From: Halichoerus grypus
Lineage: Eukaryota > Chordata > Mammalia > Carnivora > Phocidae
Length of the DNA: 64,000 nt
Reading direction: 5' to 3'
Assembly: GCF_964656455.1 (NCBI RefSeq)
Contig: NC_135725.1
Coordinates: 49,111,688 to 49,175,687 of the forward strand
The position numbers were made by a program, and so were the translations under genes. This document shows positions 40,015-52,150 of the stretch, in pieces. How positions within the stretch are numbered: the first letter of the stretch is position 1; each line of letters starts with the position of its first letter. The notes beneath the pieces are model-generated. The model was not told the DNA's origin. It searched no databases and saw nothing but the letters and a program-made list of their open reading frames with translations.

Positions 40015-40238
40015 CACTTAGGGACTTACGAGACTTCACCATGTGCAAAAGCATTTTCAAATAGGGTGTTTTGTTTGTGAGAGGTAAGGCGCACATTAGT
40101 ATTTTATAGCTGGGCAAATAGGTATAGACAAGGTAAATAACATGCCTAATGTTACATACCACTGGATTCAAACTGATCTTCTGACCCCATGTCCTTGTAT
40201 CCTTGTCCAGTTTTCTTTCTACAATTTACCACACTATA
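40015..40238 (-). mobile_element. MIR SINE
   Basis: Reverse MIR pattern: GTGCAAAAGCATTTTCAAAT, TTTATAGCTGGGCAAATAGG, GGATTCAAACTGATCTTCTG, ACCCCATGTCC. Confidence 0.62.
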
Positions 40239-42839
40239 GTAACTTTTGTTTTGAAAGTTTGGAAAAATTAAATGAATCTTGGTTGTTTCTTATAAACATA
40301 CAGACACACACACACACACAGTGAAATTGAGCTAAGACAGAAGAGGATGACACTAGAAATTATAGTTAGGTCAAAGTTATTTTATTTCATTTTCCATTAA
40401 TATTTCTAAAAAGTAACTTCTCCCAAGAATGAGTGGTCACTAATTGAGATTTACTGCAGAAACTGCATGGTAATTAGAATTTTTAAATTAGTTTTTATTA
40501 CTTTCTAATTCTTAGAATGAATTAAATGAGCAATGTATCTCCCCTCTATCCCTCATCCATTTCCAAGAAATAAAAATGTAAGGAAGGGCAACCATCCCTC
40601 TCCCAGACCAAGGGGTTACGTCTGGCCCCTACACCTTTGTTTCTCAGGATTAACAGGCCCCTCCCCTGCTCTATCAAAGACATCACTGTCAATAACATCA
40701 TCCCTTCCAAGACAAGTATTTCTTCTTCTTCCATTTCATAGGATTATCAATGGAATGTACTTAGATCAAAGTAGGAAGACGACTCCCCCAGTGGGATAAG
40801 GACTTGTACTTGGAGATTCAAATCAGTTTCCAGACAGAATTTTATATCTAGAAATTATCAGCAACCTTCTCCATTCTGATTTTTCTGTGGATGTGAAGCT
40901 TGTACTGGTGCCTTGAATCACTAGGAGAACCACTCTTGAGCTATCTTAAACCTCAGAGTGTTAAGTCTATTTTTATCGTTCTTCAAGGTTAAAACCTCTT
41001 GGAGAAGACCCAAGAGATGGTTTTGTTTTATGGCAAATTATGTATTAGAAATACTTCAATACAATGAACCTCCAGCATACGTCCCAGTGGGGTCAAAATA
41101 GCTTCTTCCTTCACCAACTGCAAGCTGTTCTCCAATCTACATTCACTGGATTAACAGAATGGGTTTGGATTTTAAATTTTCACTGCCATTTAAACAGGTG
41201 AGTATTTAATGCCTGAGGAGCAAGGTTATGAAATGTCAAAACTACTAAGTGAAGGATCTAATTTAAGAGGCAGCCAGAGAGCCTGCAATTTAAATATTTA
41301 AAGATGGTACAGGGAGTACAACACTGAACACCAATCTACTCCAAAGACAGCAATTTAAAACTCAGGTTTATTCTGGAATTTCTCACAACCCTACAAGTGA
41401 TATAATAAACAAAGACAAGCAATACTGAGATTACTTGAGGGGCAGGAAAGGAAGCAGTCAGAAGTACCAAGCAAATAAACGCTCTAACCAATGGCTTCTC
41501 AAATTGTTCCTCACAAATGAGATCACACTGGACAAAATAGAGATAAAAATAGATTTATCAAAGTAATTAGGTCTTGAAAATGGAATAGTTTGAAACAATA
41601 TATTCCTTGTAATTAAAAACTCATTCCTTCATCAGCAACTAAAACTAATTATACATTAAACATTCAAGGACAAGTAACACATATACTAAGAATGGGCTAT
41701 CAAAACACAAGTTAATCAAAATACACAGAATTAAAAGGAAGGAAAATATCTTTTGGATAAGAATTAGTTCTTTATTACACGTACATAGTAAAGTTTAAAA
41801 TCCCAGTACATTACTTTCATTAGAAGTCCATCGAAATGCCTCTGTCCAAAAACACAACTGCTCTCATTTCTCTCTGATTCATCAAGGAAAGATCAGTGAT
41901 AGTGGACATTAATACCAACAGATTAAAGAGATAAGGTCTATAAATGAACAAAGCAATTCCTTCTTTATTAAACTAAGGACATTTGAAAAATCTCCCACTG
42001 GCAAGATCACCACCGAACAACTTTTCTATCACTTGTCAATTACTGACCCAGGACTATAAACATTAAACCTAAAAATTAGATCCTTGCCACTTCCCACTTT
42101 TTTTGAAAAGCTCCATTCAATCTCATCAGCTGAAAGGAGTGGACAAGGTCACGCTTGTGCCTATTTAAACTGAGAATTAATTGCTGTTCATATCAAAAAA
42201 TGGAGTCTTGATGGGGCTGTCTGAAAAAATGACAATCTCATTAAGTAAAAGTTAGCTCTGGTAGAGTGTAGCAAAGGTCTTGTGGCAGCATTAAGCCTCT
42301 ACAGACAGGTGGCTACACCGGACCCTCCAAAAGAGCTCAGAAGTAAAGTACATAGAAGGATGTGATCTCCAACCACAATTCAGGCCACAGACCCAAATTC
42401 ACCCAAAAGGAAGACTGTACTTTTATCTGCTTCTAAATGCAAAACCCTGCCAGGAACAAGTCTCAAACACACATCAAGGCATATACATATCACAGCCTAA
42501 GATTAAGTTTTTTAAGGGCATGCATGTTTCACAAAGGGTTGCAAATGAGTAACCCTGAGAGAACAAAGCATACGGAAATAAGTCCATAAGAAATTAAAGA
42601 TTAGCTCTAGCAAAGGTGTTAGAGCTAAAAGCAATAATCACCCCTAGCAGGAAGGCTTAAAAAGGGTATTATAGATTAGGGGAGTTACCTTTAATAGGTA
42701 TTCCAAGACGCAGAATTCAGAAAACTACATCAGTGGAAAATACATGTGAGACCTCAAATTTTACTGAGACTTGATCTGTTAAATGCTTTAAGTCTCATAA
42801 AGATTGTTTTAATTCAAGCAACACCATGGAACACATTTG

Positions 42840-43270
42840 ATTGTGTTCTTCTCTGCTTCGAATCCCTCCGGGGCTCCCTAATGCTTTAAGATTAATTTCA
42901 AATTTCTTAGTTCTTTATGCTCGGGGCACTGACTCCCTTTTCTATATAAACACACACAACCTTCAGTAGTTTTCCAAACCTTCCTCTCTTACTTCCCTGT
43001 TCTAGTACAACCTGCTCCTCCCACTCAACAAAATGTGAGTCACTTTGGACTCAACAAGGGCATCACCAAGTGCCTCACGTCCACTCTCATCCAGTCCAAG
43101 TTAGTACCCTTGCCGTACGGTACCCAACCTGCATCACACACATCTTGTTCTTGTCCACACGGAGCAAGCCAAGACAAACTTGTCTTTTATCCTGTCTTGC
43201 GTCCTTAAAGTAAGAAACCTTGTCTTTACCCTACTTTGCACACCCTGGTACCTGCCACACATTTACTGTA
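42840..43270 (+). mobile_element. L2-like LINE fragment
   Basis: Low-complexity pyrimidine-rich text with L2-like phrases (CTTCGAATCCCTCCGGGGCT, TCTAGTACAACCTGCTCCTC, TCTCATCCAGTCCAAG). Limits are approximate. Confidence 0.45.
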
Positions 43271-43559
43271 ATGAAGAGGATTTATAATCACACACTAAGT
43301 GGGGAAACTTCATGTTTGAAATCTTGTCTAAAAAGTTAGGAGGGGCCATAATCTGCTTTGTGATATAGCAAACGTCGTATGTGATGGTACTCTGTGCATA
43401 GGCTCTGTGCAGATGCCATTAAACATGTCAAGAATGAAGTTTCATTTCACAAATTGGGGACTCAAATCCCCAGAGGCAATAAAATCTTTGACAGAATAAT
43501 GTTGCTAGGGGGAGAGGGGGTCTTAATTTTGGAGCAAAAAGAAAGATCATTTAGCCCAA

Positions 43560-43665
43560 TTTCTTGATATTTAGGAAAGAGGGAGGCTGAGGCACACAAA
43601 GGTGATATGACTTGTCCAAAGACACAGAGCAAGGGATTTTCCACTACACCACTGGCTGCAACAGT
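43560..43665 (-). mobile_element. MIR fragment
   Basis: AGGGAGGCTGAGGCACACAA, GACTTGTCCAAAGACACAGA and TTCCACTACACCACTGGCTG are reverse MIR features. Confidence 0.6.
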
Positions 43666-44435
43666 CTGAAATCATACAAGTTTCTAGCAAAATGACAATT
43701 ACTGGGAGGATGATCAGACATTTACAAGGAGATACCAGAAGAGATATGCAAGAAGGTAAGAACTTTAGCTCTGCTAAATTTTTTCTTCTATTCACATAAG
43801 AAAATCTGAAATACATCAAAATGGGTCCTTTCCTTAGGACAGATCCTGTATTTCTTCTACTAGTATTGCCTGAGAACCATTTACGAAATGTCTGAAAAAG
43901 AACTAAGAGAGACAGGGGGAAGGGAGGGCAGCTGAAGAGAGAAAAATCAAACCAAGAATTTGGGGACTATTGCTTTACACCAAGTAAATTAAAATGTACC
44001 CCGAATAGTCAGAGTATTTTAGGTATTAAACATGCTTTAAAAAAAAAAAAAATCTCATATCATTTAACAGAAAGGGAAAACAGCAACTGGGTATATTACA
44101 CTAGAGAGACTACCTAGCTTCACATCATTTCCAAGTTTCAGTGCAACAACATTAAATAAAATTCAAAGCAGTTGATTCTTATATCCAACTTAAAAATAAA
44201 CCAAAGAATAAGTAATGTTGTAGGAATAAAGTGATCATATATGGCATTATTAAAAACAACACTAAAACTACAGAACAGCAACAGAAAAACAAAAAAGTGT
44301 GCTGGTTATAAGATTTGTATTAAGCAACTCATCATAAACTGGATACTTGACAAATTAGATTTCCTTTTTCACACATCTTAAACTCAGACTCTGAAAAACT
44401 ACACTGAGCAGAGTCTATTAAATGCTACCCAAATC

Positions 44436-44656
44436 AGGGACACCTGGGTGGCTCAGTAGGTTAAGCGTCTGCCTTTCTCTCTGTCATGATCCCAGGGGCC
44501 TGGGATTGAGTCTGTCATGATCCCAGGGGCCTGGGATTGAGTCTGTCATGATCCCAGGGACCTGGGATTGAGTCCCGCTCAGTGGGAAGCCTACTGCTCC
44601 CCCTGCTCATGCTTGCTCTCTCCTGCTCTCTAATAAATACAATCTTAAAAAAAAAA
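44436..44656 (+). mobile_element. CAN-SINE with internal triplication
   Basis: Head GGGACACCTGGGTGGCTCAG, tail CTAATAAATACAATCTT plus A run. The region after the head is replaced by three tandem 31-bp units. Flanks GCTACCCAAATC and GTTACCCAAAATC are a decayed duplication. Confidence 0.93.
44480..44572 (+). repeat. Three tandem 31-bp units inside a CAN-SINE
   Basis: Units at 44480-44510, 44511-44541 and 44542-44572 begin TCTGTCATGATCCCAGG. Units 1 and 2 are identical; unit 3 differs at one base (GGGGCC to GGGACC). Each contains a short palindrome (ATCCCAGG with CCTGGGAT). There are no spacers. Confidence 0.95.
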
Positions 44657-45366
44657 GTTACCCAAAATCCATTTCATGCACGTGTATCAATTAAATTAGG
44701 GTCCAAATACACTGTCCTGACAGACATCTTTGTATCTTATTAAGTACAGTTTTTTTTAAATTTTATTAAAGTATCAAAGTATTTCGTAAAGTATCAAAGT
44801 TAGTAGATCACATCTGCCCTTTCATTGTCGCTTCTGCCTAGCTATAGTATACAGTTGGTTCAGCAAGGACTCTCGTGTTGGTAAAGGCAGACAGGGAGCC
44901 CGCGGTAAAGCATTCTTGAAATGCAATTTAGGCCAAAAATGTCTTCCAAATTTCTAAAGATCTCTGCATGTAAAGAATTTAACAAAAAATAAAAAACAAG
45001 CAGATCAAGTAGTGATGCGGCATCTGAAGGGGGGGTGGATTAAATCAGATCGAAAACTGCAGCAGCGGAGGATTAGTCATCCTAAGGTCTAAGCAGGTAT
45101 CTATCAAATGGCATTGATATTCCATATTGAATTTCCAATCCCATACCTTCACTTCACTTAGCCCATTAAAATTTTAGAAAGTGATTAAAGTGGCTTGGAG
45201 GAAAAAAAAAACTGGGAGTTTCAGCTGTAACTACTAGAGTTCATTCCTACCCTCTCTGCATTAAGCAGTTTTCTGTACTGGTCAGGAAAAGCAAACTCCC
45301 TCACTTTTAACATTAAAAATGAGAAATGAGACTATTTGGCCACATATCTTTAGAAGTATTAAGTAA

Positions 45367-45475
45367 GGGACGCCTGGCTGGCTCAGTTGGTAGAGCATGG
45401 AAGCCTTGATCTCATCAGGGTCGTGAGTTCAGGCCCCACCTTGGGTGTGGAGCCTACTTAAAAAAAAAAAAAAAA
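45367..45475 (+). mobile_element. CAN-SINE, short form
   Basis: Head GGGACGCCTGGCTGGCTCAG, body ending GTGTGGAGCCTACTTA, A tail. No clear target duplication. Confidence 0.88.
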
Positions 45476-45649
45476 GGTAATATAAATAGGCTAGAATTGA
45501 GGCAAACATGAATTAGTTTAATACTAAGTCAAAAAACTTACAGAGGCAAAAGAAAATGCATTATTACTGGTGAAGTTCTGGCTGCAACAGAGCATACTCT
45601 GAACTAGTGGCCAGAAACTGATGCTTCTACCAGAGCGCTCTAGAGATGC

Positions 45650-45862
45650 AGCAGTTCGAACACAGGGCATGGAGTCCCACGGAGCTAAGTTCAGGTCCTG
45701 GCTCTGCTACCTTACCAGGTATATAACTACCGTATATAATTTCCGTACATTCTCTGAAGCCTCTATTTCTTCATTTGCAATCTGATGTTAATGACAGTCC
45801 TTACCTCACAAGGATTAAAAGGAAAAATAAAACCATTAACAAAGAGCTGGAGAACATAATAA
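45650..45862 (+). mobile_element. MIR SINE
   Basis: CAGGTCCTGGCTCTGCTACC, CTCTATTTCTTCATTTGCAA and TTACCTCACAAGGATTAAAA in MIR order. Confidence 0.7.
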
Positions 45863-45896
45863 TGTTTCATCATACCATAAGAATTTCATGTATATA

Positions 45897-46099
45897 GGGC
45901 GCCTGGGTGGCTCAGTTGGTTAAGCGACTGCCTTCGGCTCAGGTCATGATCCTGCCTGGAGTCCCGGGATCGAGTCCCGCATCGGGCTACCTGCTCAGCA
46001 GGGAGTCTGCTTCTCCCTCTCCCACTCCCCCCTCTTGTGCTCACTCTCTCTCACTCTCTCTCTCAAATAAATAAATAAAATCTTTAAAAAAAAAAAAAA
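45897..46099 (+). mobile_element. CAN-SINE, young copy
   Basis: Complete head GGCGCCTGGGTGGCTCAGTT, (TC)n, AATAAATAAATAAA tail. Exact 18-bp duplication AAGAATTTCATGTATATA (45879-45896 and 46100-46117). Confidence 0.96.
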
Positions 46100-46140
46100 A
46101 AGAATTTCATGTATATATAAAATCGTAACAACATAATGAT

Positions 46141-46560
46141 AGCCCCAAACATTTATTAAATGCTTACCATGTGCCAGGCACTGTTCTTGTTATGTTTTAT
46201 ATAATATATATATATGTATATTTTAAAGATTTATTTATTTGAGAGAGAGAGAAAGCGCGTGTGCGCACGCACACGGTATGGGGCGGTGGGGAGGTGTGGC
46301 AGAAGGAGAGAGGGATCCTAAGCAGACTCCCCACTGAGTGTGGAGTCCTGACGCAGGGCTCGATCTCAGGACCCCAAAATCATGACCTGAGACGAAATAA
46401 AGATAAGACACTTAACCAACTGAGCCACTCAGGCGCCCCTTGGTATGTTACATATATTAGGTGAATTGATCCTAGTAGCAGGGTATGAAGGGGTATTATC
46501 ATTAGCATTCGTAATTTATGTAAGAAGAAACTCAAATGTAACTATTATCTCTGAGAGGAC
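46141..46560 (-). mobile_element. MIR split by a CAN-SINE
   Basis: ATTTATTAAATGCTTACCAT and GTGCCAGGCACTGTTCTTGT lie left of the SINE at 46222-46439. The MIR resumes with ATTGATCCTAGTAGCAGGGT and AGAAGAAACTCAAATG. Confidence 0.72.
46222..46439 (-). mobile_element. CAN-SINE inserted in a MIR
   Basis: Minus-oriented with AAAGATTTATTTATTTGAGAGAG and the head CTGAGCCACTCAGGCGCCCC at the right. It interrupts a minus-strand MIR. The flanks TTGTTATGTTTTATATAAT and TTGGTATGTTACATATATT suggest a diverged duplication. Confidence 0.93.
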
Positions 46561-48539
46561 ACAGATAGGACACATGGGGGGCCATTTGGCACAAGAAAGA
46601 TGTATGCACTTTAACAGGAAAAAAAAAAGCTCAAAGAGTAAATAAATAAGACTTCTCCCAAATCCATGGCAGTTATTATCAAAATTAACCCTTACTAATT
46701 ATTACAATAGTACAATACAATATTCCAAGTATTTTTTAAGACAATGGCAGGGGAGTGTGTTGGAAAGCCCAAAGCCTGGCTGAACCATGAAGAAAAGGGT
46801 GTCTTACTGTCATATATAGGGCGAACATCCCGCATCTTTAAATGGGCTGATAGAAAAGACCGATTTAATTTTATTTCTCTAATCAAACTACTGCATATTA
46901 AATAATCCTCCCACCTCCTTATTCTCTCTCATAAAGATCTGTTAGAGCCTAAAGTTGGATGCAAAATGAGAAACAGAGGGGAAACAGAGAATCCTCTCCG
47001 TTTCGGAGAGACAGTGGCAGAAATAATTAAGTGGACTTCGGGGAACAGTGCCTAATTTCAGATTAGGGTTGCAGGTATGCTTCTGAATATGGGATTCCAG
47101 TGCCTAATGACTCAACGTGATTTCACAGTAGAAAAAAATAGTACGGTGGCTACGCTAGCAGGGTGTACTGTGAATTTTTCATTTTGGACACTATCACTAA
47201 ATATACTAGGAGGACGTTAGAGAAACTTAAAGAAAAAGGGAAATCTCAGTACTTAGTCCTCAATACTCAGATGTGTCTGGGGCTTCCTCCACACTGCCAG
47301 AGCAGCAGACTGCCTCAGCGCCACCTCCCAGGTAAGAGTACTGCAATTCACTTACAAAGCTTTTATAGTACTAGGCTGTAAATTCCTAGAGCGTTGAAAC
47401 TAATTCTTATCCATGTGCCTATCCTACAGCCCCACCCACCAAGGAGGCCGTCCGATTCCTGCTGACTGAATATTCCATGGACTCCTGCAGGGGCTCTTTC
47501 TGAAGTACCTCTCCGGCAAGATGATTAGAAGGTGTGATGCTTGTCCAAACAATCTGGCTTTCTGTGCTTCACTGGAAACAACACAAGTTAAACTGGCTTG
47601 CAGAAAAATGGATGTACTCATTCAATTCTTAGAAAACCATTCTCCAGTAGTAGCTTAAGGGTTCTTTCAAGATTCTGAAGTTTGATCAGATGCAATCTCT
47701 AACAAAAGCCAGACTACCAAAGGTATAGATTACAATTTTACCTCCAAAAATAAACTTAAAATATAATTTATGTAGCTCTGGACTATCTAGTAGATCTAAA
47801 GCACCGCCAACAGATTAAAATGCTGAGTTAGAAAGTGAAACCGAAAGAAGGTCTCCACGGTACTTGGTAGAAGTAAACTGGAGAGGTTTAACGATAGAAG
47901 TAAACAAGCACTGGTTGGTAATGTGTGGAAAAAGAAGAAGGTTCTCAACAAGCCAATTTTGGTGGGTTACATATCCTAGGGCTTGAACATAACCTATCGA
48001 AGGTTTGAGAGAGGAAAAAAACACATGAAAGTGACAAAGGACAAAAAGACACAGGCTGATAGACACTATGTAGAAAATCACACATAAAAGGAAAACAACA
48101 GTTCAATCTTCATTAACTGTACAAAAGAAAAAGCAGGTAAGTCCTTTATATATCCTTCATTCGACTGTGTCTTCAATAAATAGTAACACCTATCAGGAAG
48201 TGTCAGTTTCACTTTTGGTTTCGCTTCAATTGTGAATTTCCCTATCTTTGAGCATACAGAGCACATCTCCACCATTCCTTGTAAGCAATATACAGAAATT
48301 CCCTCCTTCAGAAATTTTAAATAAAAGCTTAAGTATTTTGTGAATTGCTCTGAAGACAAAGATGCCTGCCCTCTGAGAGCAGACCACCAAAGGGAAAAAA
48401 AAGGTAACATACAGTTAAAAAAAAAAAAAAAAAAAAAGAATGCTTTTACAGCCAAATAAAGTCAGTAAGTAATGACTGGTACAGGGCAGTATAGGCAGAG
48501 AATGACCCAAGGCAGCAGATAAGACTTTGACTTGCATCC

Positions 48540-48692
48540 TCAAGGATGAGGAGCCCAAGTGAGCAGGGTAAGAATCTCTGCAGAACAAAGACAACACTGT
48601 AATCACAAGTTGGGGCAGATTCTGGAGCCCTTAAATGTCACAGTGAAGCTTCTATGAGCAGGGGAGTGACAATGTACAGAAATGTATACACA
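48540..48692 (-). mobile_element. L2 LINE fragment
   Basis: AGGATGAGGAGCCCAAGTGA and TCTATGAGCAGGGGAGTGAC are reverse L2 phrases. Confidence 0.5.
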
Positions 48693-49454
48693 TATACAAT
48701 ATGTGGGTCAGATACATATACAATATGGTGGTAATTTTCCCATCATAAGCTAGGTGAGCAGAATAGCCAAAATCAGTGTGGCCATTTAAAAAGCTAATTT
48801 AAATACCATCTACAATAAGTTCTCTTTTGTTCTATAACTAGAAGAAAAACTGCTTCACCGCAATGTTGGTTCAGATATCTAAGTCTTCTCTGACCTACTT
48901 ATACATACAGTAATGAAAATATAATGATCCTATTTCTGTGTGTACACTAAATACTCCACAGAGAAATTTCATCTTGGTACCATTTTTAAATATCTTAAAT
49001 GAGTCTCACAGGTTACCATGGATCTTTGCAGAACAAGGCAGAGAGGTATCTATGAACAAATGAATTAATCTGCCCAAAATTCATCTCTATAGTTCCTTCT
49101 ATGAATTAGGTCTTCACTTAAAAAAAGGATAAATGTAAAACTATGGGGCTAGGTATAATCAAATTTTCCTCCCAATGGTTAATACTCGACAGAATCAGCA
49201 CACTTTATAGTTTCCAGATGTAAGTTTCTTCCAAAAAGTACATGTCACATAAAGGCCTCTGTGCCTTTGGATGTGACATTCCTTTATGTATAATACCTGT
49301 CTTCTCGCTCTGCGTGATAAAACCTATTTTGTAAAACCCTATCACCTCTGAAACCACTGCAGAGGCCTCTCTTGACAGCCAGTGACATATCCATTCCCAT
49401 TGTGCTCTGCATTCCCTTATCATACATCAGAAAAAAAAAACAGTCATATAAACT

Positions 49455-49588
49455 AAGTGCTGTCTCTCCCTACTACACAATGACATCAAGGACAAGACGA
49501 TATCTTGTCATATTTTAGCACGGCTCCAACATTTAGCAAAGCTGACTGGTACATACTAGACACTCAAAACGCTTGCAGAATTAAGTAC
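49455..49588 (+). mobile_element. L2 LINE 3' end fragment
   Basis: ATGACATCAAGGACAAGACG, GACTGGTACATACTAGACAC and CTCAAAACGCTTGCAGAATT fit a decayed L2 tail. Confidence 0.5.
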
Positions 49589-50799
49589 TTCATTACCCAC
49601 AGATGTTCCCTATCTAAGATTTCCTATCCAAGATTGTATAGTCTTTAAAAAACAATTTGCAATTATTTTTTTAGTATTATATTTGATATCTTTGCCCTTG
49701 GTGGGGGGAGAAGAAAAAAAGCACATGTACGATGGCCATTAATAACTTTTAAGGCATATGCCCTTCCATACAAACTTGGAAACAAACCACTGACCTTGCA
49801 ATGATTCCATATAATGTAAAAGCCCCTAAAGGGATGAGACTCTTGAAGATGAAGTACTCATTTTTACTAAACCTTTAATGTTCTTAAAAATTATTCCTCA
49901 AACATCTAAAGGAAAATTTCTAACAGTATTCCTTCAAACACCTGTTGTAAACGTAAAAACAGTTTGTAACCCATACCTATATTACAACTAAACCACAACA
50001 GCCAAGAAGTGTTTTCGAGCCTGTTTTAACCCAACTGTCAGGAATCTAGTGTGTATATGCATGTATGTACACACGCATATGCACAAAACGTTAGGACACC
50101 ACCTCACTTTCTTTCAAGAAGAGCCTGTCTTTGGTAAACCTTAATGAGTATAAACTATACACCATTAAAAAAAAAAAAAAGAGTAACAAACATTTTGGAT
50201 TGCTTATGGCATTTATCTCTCACATAGACCTAGATGAAAATTTGTGTGTGAAACACATACATATGAGAAAAGGAAAAAAAGGATAATAAGAATGTTATTA
50301 TAAATCCTCCCCTGAGCCAAAATAAGTTTTACCAAATATATTTTATGGACCTGATGTAAGTTATTCAATAGATAATTTAAAAGGAATAACCCCTGAAATA
50401 TTACTGAATGTTTTATAACTTCAACCTACCAAGGTATTTTTCTCTCAACATGATTAGACATTAGAGAATAATCACAGGGAAAGCTTTTTTAAATGAACTG
50501 ATTTGCAGGACTAATAGTCTTGTTCAAAGACAATCCCTCATTCTCCAAATATCTATTAGACACCTGAGCTGTAGATCCCCCCAAACAGCTTTAACAAAAG
50601 TAATTACTGTATTCCTAAAGCCTTTTGTATGACAGTGTGAAGATCTTACAAAAAGAGGGTTTTTAAGGAAAACACCGATAACCTTAAATGTACACAAGGA
50701 ACAGACCATATCACTGCCGTTCATAGACTCCTCCGAAAATTTAAAGAGAAGCAATAGGAGAGGATAACCACCTTCACCTGGGTTGCAAGATAAAATGCT

Positions 50800-51135
50800 C
50801 TCCTGCTTCAGACGTGTGGAAGCCCCTCACTTTACCTTGAGAATCCAGTCCTTCGGTATTTAATTACACTGTCGGGAGCACTGAATGGTCTGGCACTGTG
50901 CCCTTTCCCTGGGTCTCGCTGACTGATAGCATCAATAACATTCACTGGCTGTAATTAAACCGCCAAATTGTACCCCCTTTGCCACTTGGTAGATCAATGT
51001 TCTTTAATACTCAAAGGACAAAGTACAAAGGTGAGAGGGGTGTTTTTAGCCCTCACCTTCACAGTTCATTTGACTTTGTACACGAGAGCAGTATGCAGAC
51101 AATGAATATTTCACAATTCCCCCAAGACACTGGTT
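50800..51135. promoter_or_regulatory. Candidate intronic enhancer (unique, homeodomain-motif rich)
   Basis: Non-repetitive block with two TAATTA sites (50861-50866 and 50952-50957), TGATAGCATCAATAACA (PBX/MEIS-like), and repeated CAAAGG/ACAAAG motifs near 51017-51030. Nothing in it resembles a transposon. The call is inference from motif content alone. Confidence 0.35.
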
Positions 51136-51718
51136 AATGAAGAACACTATGGAAAATCCTGTAAGTTGGTGACAATTACTTATTAACCCATTTTTGCAAA
51201 TCTGAGAACAGAGACATTCTAAGCCTTCTGGTGACAGTATGCACTGCTTTCACATAGCTTTGGGAAAAAATTCAATTTATAGGTCAAAAGGTTTCTACAT
51301 GAAGGTGACAGAGTAAATAGTTTTTTTTTCTTTAAATATTTATAACATGCTATGTGGGGGAGTTTTTATGATAATAGAGCAAATTCCCATTTATTCAAAC
51401 CATGACTAGAAAAGTTCAAACATCCAGATACTGGGGAGGGGGAGAAGAGGGGTGTGGTTGGGAGCCTATAAATAGGAAATAAATTTTTATTGCATTTTAA
51501 AAGCAACTTCCATATTCTAAGGATTCACAACCATCTTGAATCATATAATTCAACTCCCAATCTCTATACTAATATGAAATCTACATTTTAAATGAATGGG
51601 CCCCAGAAGAACCATGCTGCAAATTTCCTACTCTCAGAATCAAATATTAAATGACGTTTATGTACTTGTAATGCTAAAAGTATTTAATGACACCGAAATG
51701 CTCTGAAAATGAGTATTC

Positions 51719-51748
51719 TGTGTGTGTGTGTGTGTCTGTGTCTGTGTG

Positions 51749-51801
<53 letters not shown>
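51719..51801 (+). repeat. Compound (TG)n(AG)n microsatellite
   Basis: About 50 nt of TG with TCTG interruptions, then about 30 nt of pure AG. Likely length-variable and able to adopt non-B DNA. Confidence 0.97.
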
Positions 51802-51804
<3 letters not shown>

Positions 51805-51989
51805 TATTATTTAGGTAAGTCCAGCATTATATTCAATAAAAGTACGCCTGTTAACCACAAGTATTCCAGATAGTTTATGATAGAACCCACAAATGAAAAT
51901 CTTATCTACATATAGATTTGTTTTGAAACAAGCACTACAGACCCATCCAAGTTCAAATCATTAAGGTCCACCAAACAATGTTTCTTGTG

Positions 51990-52150
51990 TCAGACCACCA
52001 CCTATTAATAATCACCTGTAGTGGCTGGTTAAAATACAACCTTTGTTCTCACTCAGATGCAATAAGTTTTGACTGGGATCTAGAAATATGCATTTTATCA
52101 ACCACCCCACCCCAGGGATTCTGATGAACATTGTTTTGGCAGTCCCTTAT
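51990..52150 (+). mobile_element. MER5-type hAT element
   Basis: AATAATCACCTGTAGTGGCT, GGTTAAAATACAACCTTTGT, AGAAATATGCATTTTATCAA and AGGGATTCTGATGAACATTG give a diverged MER5 order. Confidence 0.6.

Noticed and set aside
44480..44572. Three regular repeats that might suggest a CRISPR array
   Set aside because: The units are contiguous with no spacers and sit inside a SINE in a mammalian genome.
44764..44798. Short direct repeat AAAGTATCAAAGT
   Set aside because: Only two copies in AT-rich DNA; no further structure.
45897..45970. tRNA-like sequence (GGTGGCTCAGTTGGTTAAGCGACT)
   Set aside because: It is the tRNA-derived head of a CAN-SINE with A tail and target duplication. The same applies to the other SINE heads, so no tRNA gene is called.
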